Assembly: GCF_048128805.1 (NCBI RefSeq)
Contig: NC_136004.1
Span: forward strand, 19,032,185 to 19,096,184
Source: Centroberyx gerrardi
Taxonomy: Eukaryota > Chordata > Actinopteri > Beryciformes > Berycidae
Length of the DNA stretch: 64,000 bases
Reading direction: 5' to 3'
Numbering within the stretch: position 1 is the stretch's first letter; the number at the start of each line of letters is the position of its first letter. The notes below the pieces were generated by a model. It did no database searches, was not told where the DNA came from, and saw only the letters and a list, made by a program, of their open reading frames with translations. The position numbers and the translations under genes are program-made. Of the stretch, positions 54,485 to 64,000 are shown one piece after another.

Positions 54485-57400
54485 ACTCACCATTAAGAGG
54501 ACAGGTCCCTTGAAACTAGCCTTGTGTCAACCAGATGAAAACCCTGTTGCTCTGTGCTTTCACCCCCTAACTGAACCTCATTGGCAGGACGTCAGTAACA
54601 GAAACGGCTCTGTCTAGTTTCCTTTTTGTTTCCTTTGTGCAGCTGTTCAGCTCTGTTCAGTCGCCCCTGTCTCCCCCCGTCAGCCAAAAACATGTGTTTC
54701 CTGCTAAAATACTGTCAGCGTGCGTACAGTGCACAATCGTAAACATGCATATATCAAACACACACACAGGCACACTTACACACATCAGACATCAACATAT
54801 GTTCATCCCACCCATTTTAAAGTCTGTGGTATCTGTCAGGCAGAGGCCCTGCTTGGGCGCCTCCAACACCGCAGGATTATCAGCTGCTCTTTGACAACCC
54901 CACAATCCAGTTGGCCTGAGTTTTAGCTGCTTTTGTGGCCTGGTTCATAACGCTTAATGCATGCTCACAGACATAAACACATAAAACGAACATAATGCAC
55001 AGACAAAATCTTGGTAAAGTAAATTTCTGGTTGAGGCAGCAACTTTTTTAGTTTTATGTAGCATACAGTTGAGCTAATTTCCTAGAGGGGATTAAGGCAT
55101 TTGTCTGTCACACCCAATGGGTTAATGGCTGCTTTTGACATTATGGAGAAGAAATGTGTAGGACCAAGTCTATTGCATGAGGAACTGAAGAGAGCGTGGC
55201 TCTCTTAGTAGGTCAAACCTGAATGGAACAAATGAAAACAGCAGCGGAGTAGGAATTAAGCCAGAGCCAGACTGTGACTCAGCATCAACTTATGACAGCA
55301 ATTTTAAGACGCACCACGTTATTGGAGCACACATGCACACAGATAAGACAGACGGGCACACACAGAGAAACACAGATGCGCACACACACACAGTTAGATT
55401 TACGTCCAGAGCTAGTAGTAATGGGTAACCCTCTAACGCTATTCATTTCCTATCAGTGTGTTGTCATGCAGTTACAGCATAAAAAACTGTCTTTAAGCGT
55501 TGACCACAGCCACTAATCGTTGACTCTAGCAGTGAGTTCACCGGACCATTAGCGAGGATGTGCAATGATGATGGTGTGCTGAGTTTGTAAAGGTCATGGT
55601 GAGACATTCCTGTCTTCCAGTAACAAGGTCAAAATGTCAGATCAGGTGTCAGTGTTTATATGGCGCTAAATAAAGAACAGCCCAAAAGCTGAAGAATGGC
55701 TAGAATGCTGAATTTACATTCGCTGAGCTGGCATGGCCCACATGAAACGCTCTTGCATCTGCCTGTGAAGTCTGAATTATGGTTCACTAGATGCTATTAA
55801 AAGTCTCTGTGCCTTCTTTCCTGTCTCTCTTCTCCAAGACTGTCAGGGGAATTTATAAAGTACTTGAGGTGCTGCCCACTCCCTTTTAAAAGAGAATGGC
55901 CTGGCACCCAGGAGAGGAACTGGCAGAGGAAACACCTTTACAGTGTTTAGTGTAACATTCTTACGGTCTAATTGTTTTTGGCAGCAAAGTTACTTTCATA
56001 ACAATATTTCTTAGAAAGCCGAACATTGGCGGGGTTGAATTGTAAACACTCTTCTCGTTCTCGTCTCACGCCAGGCTGGCATTGTCGGTTTCCGCTAGAA
56101 CATCATAACACGAAGCTGCTTTGAGCTAGTTTGACCCGTTGGGACCCCTATAGGTGCTTTCAACTTCTACAATAGCTTCTATTTACTATTGTACCTCAAC
56201 TTAAACGCCCTGCATTCATGTGATACGTTTACCTATGACAGTTATGAATTGTAATGCAGGTATCGTAAGCTACTTGGCAGGCATTATCCATTCCTTACTG
56301 GGGGTTTTCAGTCAAGCTTCAATAAACCCAGTGTGATCTGGCTCTATAATGTCCCGCAGAACAGAGAGCTGCATTGTAGCCTCTCTCAGCCTCAAGATTT
56401 AAAGCCCTGCTCTCTGTATCAGAAAAGCTACACAAAGAATCACAGACTCAGAGAGAGGACCGAGAGAGGGGAGTGGAAGGAGCAGGTGATGACATTGGAA
56501 CTGAGTAGAAAAAAAACGCTGAAGAGATGATGGAGAGTGGGATAACTGCATGGAAGGAGATGAAACAATGGAGAGAGCAATGTCAGGGCGAGAGTGAAAA
56601 GAGGAGAGAGAAAGGAGAGAAAGGGGAGAAGGGAGAGAGGAGGGTGAAGGAATCAAATCCCAGAGGTCAGCAGAAAGGTGATGAGTAGTCCTGCCTTTCA
56701 TGCAAGAAGAGTTGAGTCATCCCATCTTCCAGGACTACACAGAGACAGATGGAGATGGAGACACAGATGGCGTCATAAATGGGATTCTTCAGCCACACTG
56801 CTGGCTATTAGATGAACATACAATTCCCTTGTTCGGTCAGCAAGAGCAAGAGTAGGGATGAGAAAGACGGTTTATTCAGATGCAAGTATGAAAAGCGGTC
56901 ATTCTAAAACTCCAGCTTGCTGCCAAATATCGAATTGTTCATTCTCAAGAAATCCGACTTCATCATGTGACACTTGTTCACAGTCTGATCCAGCTCTATT
57001 CTCTGTCTGACCACTCTGACTTACAGCTTATATAGGCCTGGTCCCATGAGTCACAAGACTCAGTCTGAGGCTCCAGCGCTCGCTGCCAGACACAGAAACC
57101 CTAATGACCACACTGGGAAAAATGTAGATAACAAATACAAACTACTTTCTCACAGCGCATGAAGACGCAAAACTACAAGGTATCAGTGTGATGGAGAGCC
57201 TCGGCGCTGATAGATAGAAGGGAGTGAAATTCCCAAGGCGTTAGCTCAGACGTAAGAGCCTGTAGGTTAATGATCCAGTGCAGAATTAGTCAGTTTTTGG
57301 CTCAGAATGCATGCATGTATACACCCGCCCCCATCCACCCACACACACAGACACACACACACACACACTAAGAATCGCAGTATCATGGGAGAGATATTCC

Positions 57401-58444
57401 TCAATGAATATCATCACGTTCTCCCTGTTATCTCATAACAGTTAAGGAAGAAGCCAAAGAACGCTGAGTTGTTTTGTGCTGCCAAGAGTTTTGCAGTGAT
57501 GTCATTCATGCAATTGTTGATCTACTGACTGAGAAGAGTTTGGGGATGAGGAGTGAACGCCTGATGTAGGAGGACTCATACCAGACGAAAAAGGTGGAGA
57601 TGGATGGAGAAAGGTAAACAAAGTCAGGATAGTGAGAATAGTAGTAGAATACCAAATGAATGAGCAAGCACTGGTTATTCCAGAATCACACACACTTCCA
57701 GCTCCTGATACAGGTGATGTGAAATTGTAAGACTGTGTGATATGGACAAGATTAATACAGTAACACAGTATAAGGATATCTGGCAACATGCAAAGTCACC
57801 TGTTAATCAAATTGATATTCATTGCATTGAGCTGCATGGTGATGTGATAAAACTGTCATTTTAAAATAATATCCCCTAACTAGTTTCAGATCTCAGAGAT
57901 AAAGTAGTATTTGCTGTTAATCATTAATTTAGACAAAAAAAATTGTGTATCATGACAACTCCATATCATTATTTCACCACATATGATTCTATTGAAAGAC
58001 TACAAAAGATTGCCCAGCAGCCATAGAAATCAGTTGCGCTGATTCAGTCCAATCTATTTATCAAGTGTGTGTACAAAAATGCTTGCTTCATTTACCTTAC
58101 ATCAAACCCCAACGAAATAGATAACTTTCTTTGTGTTGCCCAAAACAACAAATGCTGATAAAGCCAAACAACTAACAGCCAGTCTGTGACATTTTGCGAC
58201 TGCATCATCACCAAAAACTAGCCTAGCCTACTATGTCGCCTATTCCATAAACCCAATCAATAATCCAGATTATAAACTATTTATCTAATGGCATGATTCA
58301 AACTGAAACAGTATGGACAGAAGTTGTTTCAATAAAGTAGAACAGACTGCGGAATAGTCCTAGTTCTATTTCCAGAATAATAGGCTACACGGATCGGGAG
58401 CCTGCTTGCATATGAGTAAATAATAAGGAGAAACAAGCTCTTAC
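52740..58444. other. plat: plat first intron
   Basis: About 5.7 kb without recognisable exons. CA microsatellites lie at 54280-54327, 54439-54485 and 57338-57368, with a purine-rich stretch near 56530-56650. Its status as an intron depends on the 5' UTR exon being at 58.45 kb. Confidence 0.5.
54280..54327. repeat. (CA)n microsatellite
   Basis: CA tract with one CATATACA interruption, in the putative plat first intron. Confidence 0.95.
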
Positions 58445-58530
58445 CGAATATAATGTCCTTTGATACGGTCGCTTCTCAGTATCCCTCGAGTAGCACAGTC
58501 GCTGACCTTGGGACGTATCGCTCGGAGTGT
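58445..58530 (-). other. plat: Candidate non-coding first exon of plat
   Basis: The signal-peptide exon starts after an acceptor, so a 5' UTR exon must lie upstream. The best site is a segment ending TATTCG followed by a gtaagagc donor, about 5.7 kb upstream, next to a GC-rich block and a TATA-like motif. It has no long open frame. The upper limit is set about 30 bp below the TATA-like motif and is inferred. Confidence 0.4.
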
Positions 58531-58555
58531 GGCCGTTTTCCCTCTCTTCCCAGGG

Positions 58556-58636
58556 TTTTATCGGAGCGCTCCTGTCGGTGTGTGGAGGGGAGGGGGGGGG
58601 GGAGGGGAGGAGGAGGGGAGGGCTGCTGTGACCTCA
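58556..58636 (-). promoter_or_regulatory. plat: Candidate plat core promoter
   Basis: On the minus strand a GATAAAA (TATA-like) motif lies at 58556-58561. A CT-rich, strand-asymmetric tract (GGA/GGG runs on the plus strand) spans about 58581-58623, and TGACCTCA, one base from a CRE, is at 58629-58636. The surrounding CpG-rich block stands out from AT-rich flanks. Elements are seen; use as the plat promoter is inferred from position. Confidence 0.35.
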
Positions 58637-58796
58637 GCGGGGAAGCGGGGCCGGCCGGCCGGATGATGGGCGGTGCCGCTGCGGGACTCTCCCGCTCCAG
58701 GTACCGGATGTTTCCTGGGAAAGAACGGTTTCGTAAAAGTAACTGGAACTAAAAACAGTGTGAGGTCAACAATGGCGTATTCTGTGATTAGGAAAT

Positions 58797-58851
58797 CTAT
58801 CTATCTATCTGTCTATCCGCCTGTCCGTCTGTCTGTCTGTCCATCTGTATT
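58797..58851. repeat. (CTAT)/(CTGT) tetranucleotide repeat
   Basis: CTAT units grading into CTGT/CCGT units, upstream of the plat promoter candidate. Confidence 0.9.
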
Positions 58852-59004
58852 TCATGTGCAAATAGCCTAAAACATTTAGCAAACATAGCCTTCTGGCACA
58901 AAGCAAAATCCTCTGTGTTCATTTAATTTTTTAAGTGTCCTAATCATGATATAACACTGACATATTATTAATTTAACACTTTTACATTTGTTGTTTTGAA
59001 CAGA

Positions 59005-59463
59005 CAACATTGATCAGAGCCATATCAGCTCCATGGGTAAACAACTCTCCAGTCAACACTTGTCACTGAAAAAAATCAACACTATTAACATTGAAAAAAT
59101 TGTCAAATGCCAAATCGTGGATGTAATCATACCAAAAGTCACACAGCAATTTTCTCACACTCTTGAAAAGGATGTCATTTTAATGCAGGGACAACACACA
59201 TTTCTGTTACAAATGTTAATGACAATGGACCTATACATTTTAACATAACAGATGTTGTTATTAAGAGTATTGTCTTTGTGTTATGTTGTCATTTTTAAGT
59301 GTGTAGTGTTGTGTTGATTTTCAGTGACAATCATTTGAAGTTGACAAGTGTTGATTGGACAGTTGTTTGTCCACTCATAGAGCTGATATGGCTCTGGAAC
59401 AGGTGTTTAAAACTATCAGAAGTGTTACATTAACTCTGATGGGTGTGGGCTTGTAAAAACACT
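59005..59463. repeat. Inverted pair of family P repeats
   Basis: A copy in reverse orientation at about 59005-59100 faces a forward copy at 59311-59463 across about 210 bp, giving a fold-back structure. The forward copy runs straight into the left arm at 59459. Confidence 0.7.
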
Positions 59464-59706
59464 GCTGGTCAGATGCTGGTCGGATGTTGCATTTGGAAAG
59501 GATGCACTTCAAAATCTCCACAATATACTGAACCTTTTCATTTCTTGCGTCGAACAGTTCAGGTGAATGCTGGAAACTCACTCTGATGCAACACACTTTA
59601 TCTACGTTTACAAACACACTTTAGAATGCATACAAAACTCACATGTATCTGACCTTTCCCTGACGGGATCTTAGATTGAGGAGGGCCCACTCAAGATCAC
59701 TTTGGA
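59459..59706 (-). repeat. Left arm of a large inverted repeat
   Basis: About 248 bp that match, in reverse complement, 61278-61624. Shared blocks include GATCTTGAGTGGGCCCTCCT, TCAGATACATGTGAG and TTCACCTGAACTGTTCGA. The reading frame FVNVDKVCCIRV-F-SPELFD is open in both arms. Confidence 0.75.
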
Positions 59707-59744
59707 TAATTATGTTTGTGAAAAAATGCTTCCTGTTTATATAT

Positions 59745-59885
59745 ACCAAGTGTAGATTGGGGAGTTATTTTGTCCCTTTCTAGAGCTAATATGGATCTGG
59801 GTCGGCTTTTTAACACTATCAGAAGTGTTAAATTAACTCTGATGGGCGTGGATTTGTATAAACACTGGCATAGGATTGATTTTTC
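59745..59885 (+). repeat. Family P repeat, third forward copy
   Basis: Diverged copy with GTGTAGATTGGGGAG, GAGCTAATATGG, AACACTATCAGAAGTGTTAA and AACTCTGATGGGCGTGGATT. Located inside the spacer of the large inverted repeat. Confidence 0.7.
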
Positions 59886-60242
59886 ACACTGCAGTGACCT
59901 CTTGAAGCCGGCTGTGGGTGAGAGTGAAGCGGTGTGGTAACCCAGTTGGCACCAGGAGTCATTTGTGGTGACTGTAGTCCCCTTGATTCAACCCATCCCT
60001 TCCTCAGGAAATCAGTCACTTAGCCTTCAGGATGGCTCGATGTTTTATTAGACCAATAGTGATTTTAATTGCATTGGATAATTCATGTTTATTGTTTTTA
60101 CTGTTTGTTGCAACTCCACATTAAATAGTTGGGAACATGGCGTTTTAGGATGTAATGGGCGAGGGCAGTTAGTTTGGCGTCTGGCCTCTCCGAGTCCATC
60201 TGTGTTAGATTAGTGTGAAGTCACAGTCCTTGATGAGGAAAT

Positions 60243-60278
60243 TCACACACACACACACACACACACCTACACACACAC

Positions 60279-60318
<40 letters not shown>
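60243..60318. repeat. (CA)n microsatellite, interrupted
   Basis: Long CA tract with two CCTACA interruptions. A shorter CA tract is at 60584-60603. Confidence 0.95.
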
Positions 60319-60320
<2 letters not shown>

Positions 60321-61277
60321 GGTTATGAAGGTTATGCTTTCAAAATGTAATCCATTACAGTTGACTGATTACCAGCATAAAATTGTAATCAATCACACCA
60401 ATCCACCAAAATCTATCAATATGAAGTGTATCAATATACTGTATGTGAGTAATTGAAAAAGTTATTATTTACTTATTTTAAGTATTTTTTTTTAACTTTA
60501 CTTACAATGGATTGCAGTAACATTTTTGTAATGAGATTTATTTGATCATATATTCAGTTACTCCTCAATGCAACACAAATTCACACACACACACACACAC
60601 ACACATATAATAAATAATTAACCTCATGTATTCAGTGTCTTCAGTGTTACCGTGTATAAACCCCCTGCCTTGGTAAATTCTGTGGAAGCAAACTAGACTA
60701 AACATTGTTTTTCAACGTTCTTAGAAATTTTTATTGCCTAACTATGTGTGGGTAAATGTGTTTTTCATGGTTCCTTGTAGTACATTTCCAAATTCACAAA
60801 CAAAGTACCAAGTGCCAAGCAGGCTACAATGAATGTACAGGAGTCTGTCTTGGTGACATTGGTGCTGAGACACAGCTCCCAGTTTCACAGTTCATCCTGT
60901 TTCACGTGATACATGGACAATAGAGCCTCATATACAGCGGACAGGAGACTATACATATCACTGTACATTTATACATTCAACATCTATAGCAATGTGTCCA
61001 GTAAAATCACATTACAAAAAGTTATTGGGCCGTGTAAAATTCAAGTCAAAAGTTACCAAGCAGAAGATTTTTCTAATTGTATAAAAAATATGTAAGTGAG
61101 GCCATTTCCACAGGTTAGGCTTACCTGACAAGACAAAAGCATGGATCTTAATAGACTTTACACTATGAGTTGCATCTTTCCTGATTCCTGTGAAGCCCTC
61201 TCCATCGTACTGAACTGGAGATAAGGAAACAGCACCATGTTTGGTAAATGTAAACAGGAAGCATTTTGTTACAAGCA

Positions 61278-61624
61278 TATCCAAAGTGATCTTGAGTGGG
61301 CCCTCCTCACTCTAAGATCACGTCAGGAAGACGTCAGATACATGTGAGTTTTGTTCACATTCAAGTGTTTGTAAACATTGAACATAAGTTCATTGCATCA
61401 GAGTGGGTTTCCAGAATTCACCTGAACTGTTCGATACAACAATGGCAGAGTTTTGTATGCATTCTTCACAAAGTGTGTTTGTAAATGTAGATAAAGTTTG
61501 TTGCATCAGAGTGGGTTTCCAGAATTCACCTGAACTGTTCGATACAAGAAACGAAAAAGTTCAGTATATTGGGGAAATTCTGAAGTGAATCCTCTCCAAA
61601 CACAACGTCCATCTGATCAACAAT
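61278..61624 (+). repeat. Right arm of a large inverted repeat with internal tandem duplication
   Basis: It matches the left arm at 59459-59706 in reverse complement but is about 100 bp longer, because a module of about 106 bp ending GAACTGTTCGATACAA is present twice (ends near 61440 and 61546). Confidence 0.78.
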
Positions 61625-62396
61625 GACACTGCAAATTGGTCACAGAAGAACAACATAGTACATAAAAAATTTAACATTTTATATAAAGAAGTATAAAGTA
61701 ATTAAAATAGAGATAGGATTCTTTGAGCACTCTGGATGTTTTGACCCTCTATAAAGATTGTTTTGAAAAAAACAACAACCAACAAACAAAACTGGTAATC
61801 AGGTTTAACATTTTTTAACAGTTTGCGTGTGCGTCATGTATAATCTCATATATTTCCATGAAACTGAATTGTCAAGCCTACCAAGTTAATCCTCTGCATT
61901 ACCAAACAGGGCCAATGAACATTTCCAGGCACATCGCCTTGACGACAGATGCAAAAAATACCCCTGTGTCCTCATTGTGTATGATAGAAAAGTGCTAGAT
62001 GAAGAAATAAGATCCAGGGAGAAAAGTTTAGAAAAAGCAAGACAGAAAAAGAAGCAAGTTTTTCAGTGCAAGGAGAGGAGGATGATGTAAGAGAGCAGAT
62101 GTAATTCAGGAAGGAGACGGAGACGTTAAGTATTTCTTGGTAATTTTCTTGGTAATGAGTTTTCAGATCACCAAGCAATATAGGGAGTGGCTCTGCTGCC
62201 CTGACTGGTTTGGGAAGGTGATCGCACCGCTGGCGAGAAGAGAAGAAGTCATAAAATTGAGCCTACAAATGTATTAGGTCTATTCCCTAAATAAACTATG
62301 AGCCATCACTTGCATAATCAGATCACTGCTCAGGACATAAAAGCATTTTGTAATGCATTTGCAAGCTATGATTACGTCATGGTTTAATGGCTAGAG

Positions 62397-63685
62397 CAGG
62401 GGTTCCCAAACGTGTTCATGTCAAGAACCTATGATGCTTCAGACCACAGACTCACATTTGTTCCAGGGACCCCCAGTCTACGATTTTTGTCTTCTTTCTA
62501 TAGATAGATGGTGGGGTGCAGAGACAATGATAGTTACACATGATAACAGTAGTTCTATGATGACGGGCTTGATTGGCTTAGGGGATGAAGCCCGATCACC
62601 CCTGTAACACTAACATGCCAACAACATGCTGCATCACAGGTCTGATTGACAGTAACTGTGCAGTCAAGTATACCAGTTATGGTCTGTCCCTCTCTTACAC
62701 AATAAACAGTGGTAAGGGAAATGTCATATCCATCACAACACATGAGTCTCCAAGCATAACCAGACTAGTGATAAGTCTTACTAATGTTCCAGCATTTTAA
62801 GACTCCATCACCATAAGTCCTCCTATTCACAGGTGCTGTGTCCAGAATTAAGCAAAGACCCCGACACATCCAACAGCTGATGAATGGACAGGGCATCGAC
62901 CGTGATGCTGTTGTACCTATCTCCTCCACACTTATTTCCACTGGCTGTTGATGCTGCTACACATCATGTAGAATGAGCACATATAGCCACCAGAGGGTCT
63001 CTGCCTGCTAACACATAAACTTGTGAAATGCCATCAAAAAGCCGCTGAGCTGGTGCCTTGCCTCCACTCGCTGACCTAGTAGGACACTTGGTGGGTCTGA
63101 GAAAGGCTCTGAGAGAGACAGCTAACCAGCCGCTCGTGTTTCTCTCTGGTGCAGAGAGAGGACAGAGAGTGGGCAGGGACAGCTATCCCCAGAGACAGGT
63201 TCGGCGCCGAGGCACTCAAAGTATTGCTGTGGGGATCGATGGCGGCGACCAGTCCAGGACACATCGGGCAGTACTTCGCTAGTGGAGTGCCAGACGAAGC
63301 CATCCTCAGCAGTGTTGTCTTTCAGGCGCAGAAGAAAAGTGGATGCAGAGTGTAGATGCTTGCCTTATATAGGGTGGAGTGCCATAGGGTTGTATAGGCT
63401 CATCCTGATTGGCTGAGCATGTGCATTCAAATTTTAGTGCACTGAGGCCACTAGATGAGTATTTACGCCAACAGAGCCATGTTAGAGGGCGAAGCTTGTA
63501 TGAAATAGAACAGAAGAGTGAGTAAAACCTCTGATCAGATTTATCATTCATATACATTTTCTCATTCTGCAAACGAAGTGAATTAAATAAAAGTGGAATA
63601 AAACAAATCCTCATTTTACTGGGGACCCTCTGGAACACCCTGGAGGATCCCCATTAGTCCCTGGACCCCAGTTTGGGAACCACTG
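62397..63685. mobile_element. hAT-like element of 1.29 kb, degenerate
   Basis: Ends CAGGGGTTCCCAAAC and GTTTGGGAACCACTG are a near-exact inverted pair of hAT type. Expected 8-bp flanks (GGCTAGAG, GGCACAGA) do not match well, so it is old or the borders are blurred. No transposase frame. The interior at about 62830-63355 is more GC-rich. Its minus-strand frame 63076-63303 includes YCPMCPGLVAAIDPH, which faintly recalls the Cys-rich gag-like segment of fish retroelements. Confidence 0.6.
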
Positions 63686-64000
63686 GGCACAGAATTCAGT
63701 GTTAGCAGACAACCAAACTAGTTAATTAGTGATGGTGACAAGTCACACACAGTGAATTCAACCTCCTCCCATCATGTAGCCTCTTTCTGCCCCCCTAGTG
63801 TAAGACAAATAGAATATACCTTTTTACCAGAAGAAATGAACATTGTACATAAGGATCATGAGGTTTCTAACACTAGACAGGTGTAAACTATTATAATTTC
63901 AGCTTTATGCGTATGACTGCTGACCTCTGCCCGCACTTTGCACTTTATTAGCACAAATATGCAAATGGCCAACTGTTATCTGTCTTGTCTTGTTTTTGTT
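63686..64000. other. Right edge, no gene seen
   Basis: AT-rich sequence with no open frame of note and no repeat I recognise. Confidence 0.6.

Overview
This window is nuclear DNA from a vertebrate, most likely a teleost (ray-finned) fish. The evidence is short GT-AG introns, very dense CA/GA microsatellites, many small inverted-repeat (MITE-like) elements, and protein sequences that are clearly vertebrate but differ from mammalian ones. No prokaryotic, organellar or complete viral gene was seen.

Three genes lie head to tail on the minus strand; transcription runs from high to low coordinates. (1) plat, tissue-type plasminogen activator: 14 coding exons from 52715 down to 46554, 582 residues, probably with a non-coding first exon near 58.45-58.53 kb. 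(2) A SLP-family SH2 adaptor, best called BLNK/SLP-65-like: 18 coding exons from 40493 down to 34605, 396 residues plus a short N-terminus, with a candidate first exon and lymphoid-type promoter near 43.63-43.81 kb. (3) Clathrin heavy chain (cltc): 31 constitutive coding exons from 31037 down to 7379, 1673 residues, complete and intact, plus a 21-nt in-frame cassette exon at 11538-11558. Exon lengths and phases were checked by hand and close without frameshift in all three; every intron used is GT-AG. A CpG-rich stretch at about 4.66-4.96 kb, with a strong minus-strand splice donor, may be the first exon of a fourth minus-strand gene running out of the left edge.

Between and within the genes are mobile-element remnants: two about 345-bp hAT-type MITEs with 8-bp target duplications in cltc introns, a Harbinger-like MITE, two TTAAAGG-type MITEs, a pair sharing a third terminal repeat, a 1.29-kb hAT-like element at 62.4-63.7 kb, a nested fold-back cluster at 59.0-61.6 kb with a relative at 33.1 kb, and a near-perfect 51-bp palindrome at 3.86-3.99 kb.

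The genes do not form a pathway: clathrin builds vesicle coats, the adaptor links immune-receptor tyrosine kinases to phospholipase C and related effectors, and tPA is a secreted protease. Nothing here is a clear new system. The most useful leads are the clathrin micro-exon, an unusual Met at the tPA activation site, a tryptophan in tPA kringle 1 that human kringle 1 lacks, the octamer-bearing candidate promoter of the adaptor gene, and the palindrome.
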